From Cylicocyclus nassatus (lineage: Eukaryota; Nematoda; Chromadorea; Rhabditida; Strongylidae): a DNA stretch of 64,000 nucleotides. The notes beneath the pieces were generated by a model. The model had not been told where the DNA came from and searched no databases. It saw nothing but the letters and a program-made list of their open reading frames with translations. How positions within the stretch are numbered: position 1 is the first letter of the stretch; the number at the start of each line of letters is the position of its first letter. Of the stretch, positions 22,780-31,955 are shown in pieces. The stretch spans positions 30,703,733 to 30,767,732 of the forward strand of contig CATQJL010000305.1 of assembly GCA_958299035.1 (NCBI GenBank). The letters run 5' to 3'. The translations under genes were made by a program, and so were the position numbers.

Positions 22780-23960
22780 TCGGACTTTGGCTCTGTGAGT
22801 TGCTCTTATGTTTTGGTCTGTTCACACTGAATCATCGTATCAAAGGATGTGTACGTTGATACTGGTCCAGGTAGGATGTTTGAAATCTGAGCATTGATAA
22901 AAATCACTTGCTCAATTTGGGTGCCAGAATTGCTCGCTCGCAAATCCACTCCCCATTGCTGAAGTTGGTGACAATGCTTGGAAGACCTTATCTATCAGTT
23001 CTCCCACGGACTGAACCATACTGCAAAAGTTTGGAGGAAAAGTAATCCAACCAAAACTTGGTTCAACCGGAATTCTGCCTTCACCAAGAAGCAACAGCTG
23101 TTGCGAAGCTTCTAGCAGTTTCATCGCCAAAGAGGTGGACTCACATGTGTCGTGAGATTCAGCGACTGAACATGTCTTCAGAGATGAGAAGCTTTGAGGC
23201 AGGCATTCAGCTCATCTGCTGGAGTCGAGTGCGGAATCACTGGCAGAGTTTGACGACTTTCGTCAAACTCTGCCAGTGATTCCGCGCTCGACTCGACGGC
23301 CCCACCCATTAGCCTGTTGCTACCTCTCACGTCCTGCCATTGGAATTAAGGGTTTCTAGAGCTTATTATGCGTCATGGTGCATTCGTCCCAAACTATGAG
23401 TTTGGTTTCTTACAATACCTTGGCTTTCCCTGTACCCTTGCTTATCCCGCATGCAGGGTGCTCTAGCAATATCCAGAGGGAGCCTGAAGGCTGAATAAGC
23501 AGTTCGGCTTTCTTCTAGCATGTTGAGGCAACCCTGAGGATGCCATTGCTAGTGTGATTCCTTCTTGTCTGCAAATCTCATCGTCAGCAAGTAGGAAATT
23601 GATGAGAAAGTTTTTTCGTTTTCCTTGTGTTACTTGGAGCGTCGCGAAAGAGTAGCCCATGCTTGTCACGGAGACCGTGTCCAGAACAACTTAGTAGGCT
23701 AGCTCTTTATCCTCCGCAAAGAGGTCTGTTGTACTCTACAAATCTGGACAGCTGATCGACATCATAGGACCTTTCTCGGAGAGCATCGCTCTCGAGTGCT
23801 TGATCATCTCCGCGTACTAGTGACGGCAAATCGAGCTCTCTGAGGGTTTGGCCGGTTACTGAGGCGCACGTGTCCTCAAGCAGTATCAATGCTTGGTTGA
23901 ATATATCGGGAGAACAACCGATTCCTGCAAAGAGTGTCACTCTGCGACATCTGAGTATCT
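22780..23960 (-). pseudogene. Helitron PIF1-like helicase remnant, minus strand, unit 1
   Basis: Going down the minus strand, broken frames give helicase landmarks in the correct order: FNQALILLEDTC (23.9 kb), HGLLFRDAPS then FLINFLLA and GITLAMASSGL (the Walker A and motif Ia region, 23.5-23.7 kb), WDECTMTHNK (Walker B, ~23.37 kb), RQTLPVIPHSTPADELNACL (23.2-23.3 kb), a FGWITFPP...LIDKVFQAL stretch (22.9-23.1 kb) and a GPVSTYTSFD segment near 22.83 kb. These match Helitron helicases. Frameshifts and stops separate them and the GGTGKT loop is degraded, so it is dead. The Rep nuclease half was not seen. Confidence 0.75.
23222..23294. repeat. Near-perfect palindrome, 35 bp arms, unit 1 only
   Basis: The arm beginning GAGTCGAGTGCGGAATCACT and ending TTTGACGA is repeated inverted after 3 bases, with one mismatch (T versus C). 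It sits in the RQTLPVIPHSTPADE segment of the dead helicase. Unit 2 has only one arm and a short remnant (about 50528-50576). Confidence 0.85.
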
Positions 23961-23970
23961 AAGATTTTTA

Positions 23971-24743
23971 ACAGCGTACCTGGACCAGTGTCAACGCACA
24001 CATCCGTTGATGCGATGGTTCACCGTGAATGGGCTGTTTACTTCCCCAATGAGTTTCAAAATTCACCCTAAAGGTTGGTTTGCCAATCATGCATCAGAAA
24101 TCTCATGACAAACGCCATAGAAGCGAGCATATTGGTGGGGAAGTCAAAGATGAAGTCGCTCATATTCTACGAAATTCTTTTGTTCTTCCGATCCTTCTTT
24201 TCAAGCGGATGCAATTTCCTGTAAAGCCTGCACTTGCTATGACGAGTGCAGGCTCAATAAAGTGCGAGGGCAGTCTCTGCGAACAATGAAAGTAGACCTG
24301 GAAAATTCCTTTTTTGCTGGTCACCTGTGCGTAGTTATTCGAGTCGGGAGTCGGGCGAACCTGTACATATATGCTCCCGAAAGGAGCGTAATTAATGTAG
24401 TGTATCTCAGGGCGCTAACATAATTGTATGCTGTTGTATGGTACAGTATTTATCTATTGCATGCAGAATATCCAAAAAAAATTGGACAAAAGTAAAGAAA
24501 ATGGTAAAACGAAAACCAAAAAAAATTGGCGGCCAGCGGCGATCAGGAAAGGTGAGCAGCTTCCTTCCTTCCCTTGATGAGTTCCGGGGAAAGCCTAGGG
24601 CCTATTCAGCCAAAGTCTATGGGTAAGACGAAACGGTACAATTAAAGATCCGAAGTTGTACTTTTCTTTTTGAAAAAACGACTTCGGCTTCTTTTTGCCC
24701 CGAAGTGTATGTGGTGCCGGGCGGAGCCAAGTATGCCAGCTAG
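23971..24743 (+). mobile_element. Helitron 3' part: helicase C-terminus plus CTAG end, plus strand, unit 1
   Basis: Plus-strand frames encode VPGPVSTHTSVDAMVH and FPNEFQNSP, then VGLPIMHQKS, then KRMQFPVKPALAMT with GSLCEQ, then GRANLYIYAPE preceded by frame breaks. This is the order of the Helitron helicase C-terminus (PGP..TY.S.D, LKVGAPIMLLRN, R.QFPVK.AFAMT...GQ.L, LY.A..R). About 320 bp after it comes a GC-rich stretch and GTATGCCAGCTAG followed by T, which fits a Helitron 3' terminus (CTRR before a T). The internal frame is interrupted. Its 5' side abuts the minus-strand helicase remnant head to head. Confidence 0.72.
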
Positions 24744-25418
24744 TCATTAATAAAAAGAGTGGAACGTTGCTTCAGAAGGCCGAAGCCAAAAAAGTCTATG
24801 TGAAAATTCCGTTCACCCATACTCGTTCGTTCGCTTTTATGGTTTCTTTTCTTGTTATGTAACGTCTACCTTTTTTCAGTCTCAATAGTGCCTAGACCCT
24901 AAATTATCGTTTTATATGGTCATTCACCTAAAACTCGGACCATGATTCACTTAAATCATAGTCATGATTAGACTGTAGTCATTTTGTTATAGAGTGTTTC
25001 CAATGTAAACTACAAACTTCACTCTATCTATCACACTGCTTTCTTCTCTTCTCAGTTTTTGTTCACGTCTCTGTAATATTTTTCCCGGTTAAGTGTCTAC
25101 TTCCAAGTCTCATTAGTTCCTAGGGCGTGAAATACCGTCTTTAGCTGCCAAATAAAAAACTCAAGTTCTGAAACTCAAATTGAACAATCATTTTGTTAAT
25201 AATTGTTCTCAGCGTAGACTGTAGCAAACACATGAAACACCATCTGAGTTCAGTCTATGGCATAGTCTACAATGGAATTCTAACATTCGATCTACAGTGC
25301 CGTTTAGAAGCGCTGTCAACACCCACTGCCGACATGCCGCGTAGCGTTTTGATCTGGGCTTGTGCATATTGCTTGCACTTTGATGTAAAAATAACATTGT
25401 CTTTATCTATGTTATCAG
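24744..25418. other. AT-rich spacer after the Helitron end, unit 1
   Basis: It holds two degenerate copies of a ~250 bp block: GTCTAC..TTTTTTCAGTCTCAATAGTGCCTAG near 24865 and GTCTACTTCCAAGTCTCATTAGTTCCTAG near 25095, each followed by a CATTTTGTTA motif. The open stretch 25210-25386 is mentioned under the exon-like frame. Unit 2 counterpart is 52026-52698. Confidence 0.4.
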
Positions 25419-25577
25419 CTGGATAAGAAAACGAAAAATTTAATTTCAGCGATAAACCACACACCTCTTCTTTTAGATAATTCAGGTACTGAGTTTCTTG
25501 TTGATGACCAGATAAGGAAGTTTGGAAAATCAAAGAAAGCAAACTCTGAGTGCATTTTCCGCAATATCCTCCAGTGA
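25419..25577 (+). CDS. Unidentified exon-like open frame, unit 1
   Basis: After a good nematode acceptor (tatgttatcag), 52 codons run without interruption from LDKKTKNLISAINHTPLLL through DNSGTEFLVDDQIRKFGKS to NILQ and a TGA. It has no ATG, so it would have to be a terminal or internal exon. In unit 2 (52699-52857) the frame is kept; three changed codons are silent and two alter residues (H to L, S to L). The preceding open stretch at 25210-25386 could be an earlier exon, but in unit 2 it carries a 2-base deletion. I recognise no family. It may be the remains of a transposon gene. Confidence 0.3.
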   Translation: MDKKTKNLISAINHTPLLLDNSGTEFLVDDQIRKFGKSKKANSECIFRNILQ

Positions 25578-26550
25578 GGGCACTCACTATGAATCATTTG
25601 TATGCAGAAATCATCATTCATCACATAATGCACAAAAAACATCGAATCTGGTGCTATAGGCTTTTTGCTCTTGTCATTATTTTAAATCTGGAACTACCTA
25701 ATTTTCCTTTTGTGTGCTTATTAGGCTCCTTTTCCATTTGTATGAATCTGAACTTTTTGAGCATAAAAATGATATTATCCGCATCAGCCCTATATTGTCC
25801 ATAACATCAAATCTGCACAAACAAATAAGTAACAGTTTAACGACCTTTTGGTAAATGTAATGGTGTCCCAAAAGTATGCATGCACTTTTTTACGTTGATG
25901 ACTCTCTTGTCATGAAATCTTTTGCTTAGCTTCAAGTACGTTTTAGTAGAGCGGGCTCCAACTTACAGAAAAAGTCTTTTCAGTCTTTCCGAAGAAAACT
26001 ATAATACCTTGAAGAGCATTGAACCAATTCCAAATCTGCTTCTACTATTCGCCAAACATCCCTGGACGCCCAATCATAAGTGTTTATTGGAACGAAAAAT
26101 GAACACATCAAGGCAAAAAACAGAACGATACAATTTTCTCTGCGCTCAAATAGACAGCCTTGATAAGGGTATTAGACAAAACGCAACCGCTGAACATAGT
26201 GCTCTAATATTCGTACAATTTTTTCCTGTTGTGCATTCAATTTTTCAACCTTAAACGCCTATAACTCGGCCCAGAGGAGCTTGGCTGATGAGGAAGGCAG
26301 ATTCGAAACATCGTATAATGCTCGAAAAAGCGATTTAAGTGTCATATGGAAAGACCGCCAAAAAGCTTCCCTTGTTAGTTGTATACAATATAGAGCAAAT
26401 TAGGGTTCCTAATCGTTATTGTAGAAACGGCAAAAGTTTGAGGAGGGTTCGAGCTCTCATATAGCTCTCCAGAATGAATTCCCAATGGATAGGATTGCAT
26501 CGTTAGGCTACTTCGAGCCGTTGAATATGAAATTCACTCTCTACTGTAAT

Positions 26551-26690
26551 GGACCGACCATAGGTTGCCAAAGTTGCCTATATTGCGGGCGTTTGTTGTA
26601 GCTCTTCATAATAGCCTATGTGCTTTATTTACTCTCTGAGCGACAACTTGGGCAACCCCGCAACAGTTGCCGGCAACCCATGGCCGATCC
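26551..26690. mobile_element. 140 bp MITE, unit 1
   Basis: The ends GGACCGACCATAGGTTGCC and (minus strand) GGATCGGCCATGGGTTGCC are inverted repeats. The inside is non-coding. The unit 2 copy is at 53835-53974. Confidence 0.6.
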
Positions 26691-26857
26691 TTAGAGGCAG
26701 CGTTCCCTCAAAATGGTATCGGGATTAAACAGTGTTCCCATAGTAGGCCCTCCATATAGTCTATCTGTGAAGTATGGAGCGAAAAAGCGCCTTTGGAAAG
26801 CCCAAAATCCGCTCCGGAGGTCCTCCGGACCCCGCTGATTTCGAGACCCTGTCCATT

Positions 26858-26897
26858 TCTTACATGTAATTTGCGAACGCTCAAATTACATGTAAGA
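26858..26897. repeat. Perfect hairpin, 16 bp arms, unit 1
   Basis: TCTTACATGTAATTTG and its exact reverse complement are separated by 8 bases (CGAACGCT). A second small palindrome, TCCGGAGG/CCTCCGGA, lies just upstream at about 26812-26829. The unit 2 hairpin at 54142-54181 is unchanged. Confidence 0.8.
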
Positions 26898-27042
26898 AGC
26901 TCGGAGAGCTTCGAAAAAAGCTCATTTTGCCAATTTCAAGCGCTGAAAAGCTCAGATATGGCTTCAGCATAGTGAGGCTCCGAAGAGGTGAAAAACGGGA
27001 AGCGAAATCTTGTCGGGACAATGCCTTGTTTTTCATAACTCA

Positions 27043-27085
27043 CTAGCTGGCATACCCGCTTCGGCCCGGTCCTGAAAACACTAGA
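27043..27085 (-). mobile_element. Helitron-like 3' terminus, minus strand, unit 1
   Basis: On the minus strand the sequence reads CCGGGCCGAAGCGGGTATGCCAGCTAG followed by T in split form (GC-rich block, then GTATGCCAGCTAG). It matches the termini at 24743 and 7937, in the opposite orientation. The unit 2 counterpart has its CTAG at 54327-54330. Confidence 0.4.
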
Positions 27086-27550
27086 AGAAGGTCACCATTC
27101 CTATTGCTGTATAACCGTTCTCTCTTACTTGTATATGACAATCCCCTATCCTCTTTTTCTCGTAATCAGCATGATCAGCATGCCCACTTACCCCCTGTGC
27201 CAACTCCCACTCTCGTAACTCCAGTTTTGCAAAAAAGCTCAATTAAATTGAAAAGTAATAGACAACTCTGGAAAGTATTAATGTATTCTATTCAGCATGC
27301 TCACCCATCCGACTGTGCCAATTCCCAACCCCTTAGTTCGAACTTGCAAAAAATCGATAAAATCAATAATCTTAGAAAATATGTATTGGTAATCAGCATG
27401 CTCACTTACCCCCGTGCCAACTCCCCCGTAGGTCAAACAACTTTACAAAAAATCGGTAAAATCGCTATCGATCTATGAGGAAAAGTAGCTTATGGGACCC
27501 GCTCCGCACCGAAATGCATGTGTGCAAAATATGGACTACGGTATAGAAAT

Positions 27551-28230
27551 ACAGGGTGTCCGTAAAGTATGTATTATACACTGTTCAATCGTTAATATCT
27601 CTTTTTCCAAGAAGTTTTTTGCCTTGCTTCAGGTACCATTTTGTAGAGCTGGCTTCAACTTAGATTTACAATATAAAGCGAATCATCCACCTTTCTCCTT
27701 TACCGTAGAATTACGAGAAAGTTGAAAGAAGGTTTTGGGCCATGAATGGCCATATTTTGCCTCAGAAAGGAGACAGCACAGCCTGAAAACTTTTACACTA
27801 GGCTAATTAGAGTTGCTGATTTTAATTGTAAAGTTCCCAACTTATTGTGATGCTTCATTGAAGAGTCATGCCAGGTAAGAGGTAGCGGCCATTTTTTCAA
27901 TGTTCCTAAAAAGTGCGGTTGCACAGTTTAGAAAGCTTCGCAATCTTGTGAATAACTGAGTAATGAACTCAGCGTCCATAAAAACCCTACTACACAAGTT
28001 TTCACATTTTTTGAAACATTTTGAAACGGCAGCTTTTTCCACATTGACACCATATGTTTCAAGTTTCTACCGTAATCCTATAGTAATGAAGAGAGATGGG
28101 TGATTCGTTCTATACTGCAAATCTTTGAAGCCAGCTCTACAAAATGGTATCTGAAGCAAGGCAAAAGACTTCTTGGGAAAAGAGATATTAACGATCAAAC
28201 AGTGAATACATACTTTACGGACACTCTCTA
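27551..28230. mobile_element. CAGGGTGTCC-ended TIR element nested in the above, unit 1
   Basis: The left end is ACAGGGTGTCCGTAAAGTAT and the right end is ATACATACTTTACGGACACT, followed by CTCTA. The inverted ends extend ~130 bp and share AGAGATATTAACGATCAAAC and CAAAATGGTA(C/T)CTGAAGCAAG blocks. The TA flanks suggest a Tc1/mariner-type target. The core is non-coding. Confidence 0.65.
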
Positions 28231-28759
28231 GTATATTCAGAAGTCGTGCAGACAGACAGACACACACAAACATACATACACAGACTTCAGCTTTATATAA
28301 AATATATGTCAGTTAAACTTTACAAACTTTTAGGCTTTTTGAATGGATAATACAATAATGATAATGATCATATTTGACATTCAAATCCAATAAGTCTAAA
28401 GCGCTCGTGAAAAGTTGTCTTATGAAATCAACATGCCCGAAAGCATTGCTAAACAACTTCTAAGATTTTCTGAAACTTTTTTTCAAGCGGCCTATTTTAC
28501 AATAGCGTTGTATGCTGAAAGATTTTACCGTGACCATAACCTTACAGTAATCAAAATCGGTATTTTCGCGCTTACTGTAAATCTCAATTGAAACCAGCTC
28601 TACAGAAAGATCATAAAAGCAAAATACTTTGGAAAATATATTAACTCTCAAAAATATGTATCTACTTTGGGACACCATGCATTACAAGGATATTGCTGTA
28701 ATAGCTTCCAAAAAAGACAAAGATTATCTGCAAGCTTTTGAGTGTAGCTATTGTTGTGC

Positions 28760-31700
28760 ACGAGTATCTTGTGGACCTAGTAACTAATATTTAGTTTTAA
28801 ACCAGAAGAAAATTTCGGTCAAAAACCTCATCACAAGGAGAGTATTGAATTGGCACCTAAGTTTTGTTTTCCCCTTGGTTATATCGTGCGTAAACATGTC
28901 TAAATATACTGTTATTTGGGCCAAAGATGCATAAACCATTTGACCTTTGGTCATAAAGCGGAAAAGTCCTAGCATCTTTGAAAACTGATGAAATCATTTT
29001 ACGGTTCTGAAGTAAAAATGAAACAAACCAACCTAAATTAAACACAAAGAGAAGGAATTGGGCAGCGGTGTTGCTATATGTTGACTCACTAAGCTCCAGG
29101 AAAGGAACAGAATTTGAAACAAGTTGTCCAGCGCTTTCCAGGAATTTAACGAGTGGAATGCATTAATTGTGAAGTACGACTTTGAGGTACCATTCTTCAA
29201 AAAAAAATAAACAGGGAAGGAGCCCATGGAGTTGACAATTAATGTAGTGATGTAAAACGTAAACGCGTCTTTGAAAGGCTAATTCTACATAAGTTTTTTC
29301 TGTGGAACAGTTGTTTGAAAGAAGTTCTAATTGTTCAAAAGTCTGAATTCCTCAAGCCTAAGTTGTCGTAAAATTAGCGAAAAGTTGTACAAAAAACCGA
29401 AAACACCACATTAGTTCTGTATCAAGTATGCTGACTAACAAGAGAAACGCAGGAATCTGGTAGAATTCGGCATAGACGGTTTTGACAGCTCTTCTCTAAT
29501 TTTATGCCACTCAAGGCTCGACATTGTTTCAAACTCTCCGTAACTTTTTGCGTAGAATCACTCCGCAAAAGTGAAAGCAGAATTGAAATTAGCGTTCGAA
29601 GACACGTCTAGTGATATGGTTTTTCTTCAGTCGCCAACTTAGCGAAAGGACAAGTAAGCGAAGAAGATAGATGAATTTTTCCTGTCTGCTTAAGTTGGTA
29701 TTTTTCCCTTACAGGGAGCGACGTGTTCTGGACCTGCTAAACAGTAACATAATCTTGATTTATCTAGGAAGCAAAACAATATCATACCTATGAAAAAAAA
29801 GCATTTTTATGCTAAATGAGTAGCACTGCTGTAATCAGCATGTGGATATTCCTAGATCTCAAATGATACAAAAGCTTAAACGAAATGAAATTTTCCTTAA
29901 CCGTAAACCTATCGAGACTCTTGCATGCGACGGTCAGTTTCGGCAGAAGTGGCTGCATTCGTAGCTTTCATAATCTATGTTACCAAATAATGAAGCGGTG
30001 CATTCACAAAGACAAAATTCGTATAAAAAATTGCAGCACTTAATTCCCGGCCTGATGTTATGTTTCTCTCAAAATGCATATATGTTGGCAGATTAATCAT
30101 TGACACCTTATGATTTCTGCTATATTCCCATAATATTAAAGAAATGTCTGCCGTCGTGTTTATTCATAGCAGCAACGACGCTTTTATCTTTTGTACACGA
30201 CGTGACTCAGCCGCATGTCAACAGTTAAGTGGATAGTTGCCAGTTTCTAAGGTAAGGCTGCAGAAATTGCGGTAACGATTTCCAAAGATTTTGGTAATCA
30301 TTTAGTCATGTCTATTGAGGTGTCAAACGGCGCGAAATCCGCTATTGGAATAAAGGAACGAAGCAGAAAAGAGCACCTCAAGAGTAGGGAAACCAAGCAT
30401 GCGCAGCCCTCAATATTAATAGGCGCTTGGTTTGAACACAGCACAACCTAAACGTTTTCCGCCCGTTCCTAAGTCCCCTGGGTTGCCTTCTCCACCAAGG
30501 TTCACTCCAATCTACATATTGAATTTTTCCCGATTGCCTATTAAGAGCCTCTATGGTGATGATAAAGCGTGTTCTCGCGGTCTCAAACATATAATACCAT
30601 ACAAAACAGGCAGTTCTCTGCAATCCGTTTGAAAGGTGAGATCAATCATTAACTGTACTATAATATCAATGTTTTAACATATCATTTTCACAAACGTATA
30701 CTATTGCGCGCTTTGATGGCTTTGAAAATTTGTAGTGCAACTTCTTCGGAGGAAACGTTGTGTTGTCTTCATCAGAGATCAGAAGACATAACGAAAACTT
30801 TCTTACAGCAACACTTCGGATAAATTTTGAATAGCTTCGTCCCTCCCCCCCCCCCATTTTTCCTTCGCTTGTACCTAATCTTCCCCCAAAAATGCGAAGG
30901 CAGAGAGAGAGGTACACACAGTGGCGGACCGAGGTAGGGGGCGAAGAGGGGTGGGAGGAGAATGGGTCGCAAGATTTTTGGAAGCTACTTACATGAGTTA
31001 TAAAATGTGCAATTGACTTCTTATTACTTCTGAATAATTAAAATAATTTTCAAGATTTTTTGAAAAATTCAATTTAGCTCCCCAAAATTTTTTTGGAACG
31101 CTAGGTTAACGCCTAGCACCTCCATCCGAAAAAATCTTCATCGCCCTCCTAACGGGAATGCTGAAACCGCCACTGGTACACCTAGTAAACCCCTCATCAA
31201 AGATAAAGCGTTTTGCAAGATATAACTTGCCTTCTGTTTGTGAGAGTTTTAGTAATTTCATATAGCACTTCAGTAAACAAAAATGCATAAGAGGCTTTCA
31301 GAAATGTCTCGAAAAATGTGAAGAAGAAGTATTAACCAGCAAATAAAAGAGATGGAGTTAGGTTTAATGGGCTCAAAAAGGTCAAGTTTCAAGAAAAATA
31401 GATCTAGCACCTGTACTGCTCTTGGATTTTCTGATTATTCTGCTCGTATTCTGCTCGTAGTTTCGTGTTTGCCAAACAAAGGAACCTAATCAACTTTTAC
31501 TTAGTGTTCACATTTCAAAGTTGCTGATAGACAAAGTTTGGCTGAGCTGCCTTGTACTGCTCCTGCTGAGTTGGGGTGGATTCAATGTTAGAACATATTT
31601 GTGTATTATCTCTTACCCTTGTTGGAACAAAGTATAGCACACGATATGAACACTGCAACATCATATGCGCATTTTTGTATTCAGAACAACCATAACAAGC

Positions 31701-31926
31701 ATTTTCGAAGAGAAAATTGGCATAGTTAATCCATTAACCCAACAAAAAGGCACACTAAACTAGTCAGTTAGTTGCATTAGACATCTATCACGTCGGCGAG
31801 CTTAACAATAATCCTGCTTATCCAGCAATTGAGAGATAGGCGAAATTGAGCTTCGCAAAAAAACATGCCGAACCACACTAATAAGCAGCCCACACAACCA
31901 CGAAGAGTAGTACAAAAGCCGACGAA
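28760..31926. other. 5' flank of the unit 2 ASP gene
   Basis: Nearly identical to 56064-59216 and more diverged from 1-3221. It includes ~130 bp near 31465-31595 (GCCAAACAAAGGAACCTAAT...GGATTCAATGTTAGA) that unit 1 lacks, and a 12-base duplication (ATTCTGCTCGT) at about 31437-31460 absent from unit 3. No gene is supported. Confidence 0.55.
30919..31174. mobile_element. CAGTGGCGG-ended MITE (hAT-like), unit 2
   Basis: Same element as in unit 1, flanked by GTACACA on the left and GTACACC on the right. Confidence 0.68.
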
Positions 31927-31937
31927 TTCCACTCACA
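31927..31937 (+). promoter_or_regulatory. Candidate trans-splice acceptor, unit 2 ASP gene
   Basis: This is the same tccactcacag acceptor-like motif, 18 bases before the ATG at 31956. It is conserved in all three copies; function is inferred from nematode practice. Confidence 0.38.
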
Positions 31938-31955
31938 GTGTTCCAGTCGACAAAC

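Larger units (their letters stand above)
25859..28683. mobile_element. Composite TIR region ending TGGTGTCCCAAA, unit 1
   Basis: The left end (from 25861) reads TGGTGTCCCAAAAGTATGCA and the right end (to about 28678), read on the minus strand, is GCATGGTGTCCCAAAGTAGATA. A degenerate continuation of ~100 bp includes a TAGAGC(G/T)GG block in both. The region therefore looks like a 2.8 kb element with inverted ends, now hosting other repeats: the element at 27551-28230, the MITE at 26551-26690 and the minus-strand Helitron-like end at 27043. No transposase was recognised. The 110-codon frame at 25922-26254 lies within it and has no known motif. Confidence 0.5.
1..28759 (+). repeat. Tandem segmental repeat, unit 1
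   Basis: The first bases of the window (ACGAGTATCTTGTGGACCTG) recur in the same order and orientation at 28760 and 56064, and everything between recurs in register, so this is one 28,759 bp unit of a head-to-tail array. It carries an ASP-like gene, an RT remnant, a lone ASP-like last exon, Helitron pieces and TIR elements. It is about 1.45 kb longer than unit 2, mostly because of extra material at 9862-11690. Position 1 is an arbitrary phase of the array; the true duplication breakpoint is not visible. In the first 2.7 kb it differs from units 2 and 3 much more than those differ from each other. Confidence 0.95.

Noticed and set aside
25922..26254. 110-codon frame conserved in both full units
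   Set aside because: It begins within the inverted terminus of the 2.8 kb TIR element (TTCAAGTACGTTTTAGTAGA block) and shows no transposase motif.
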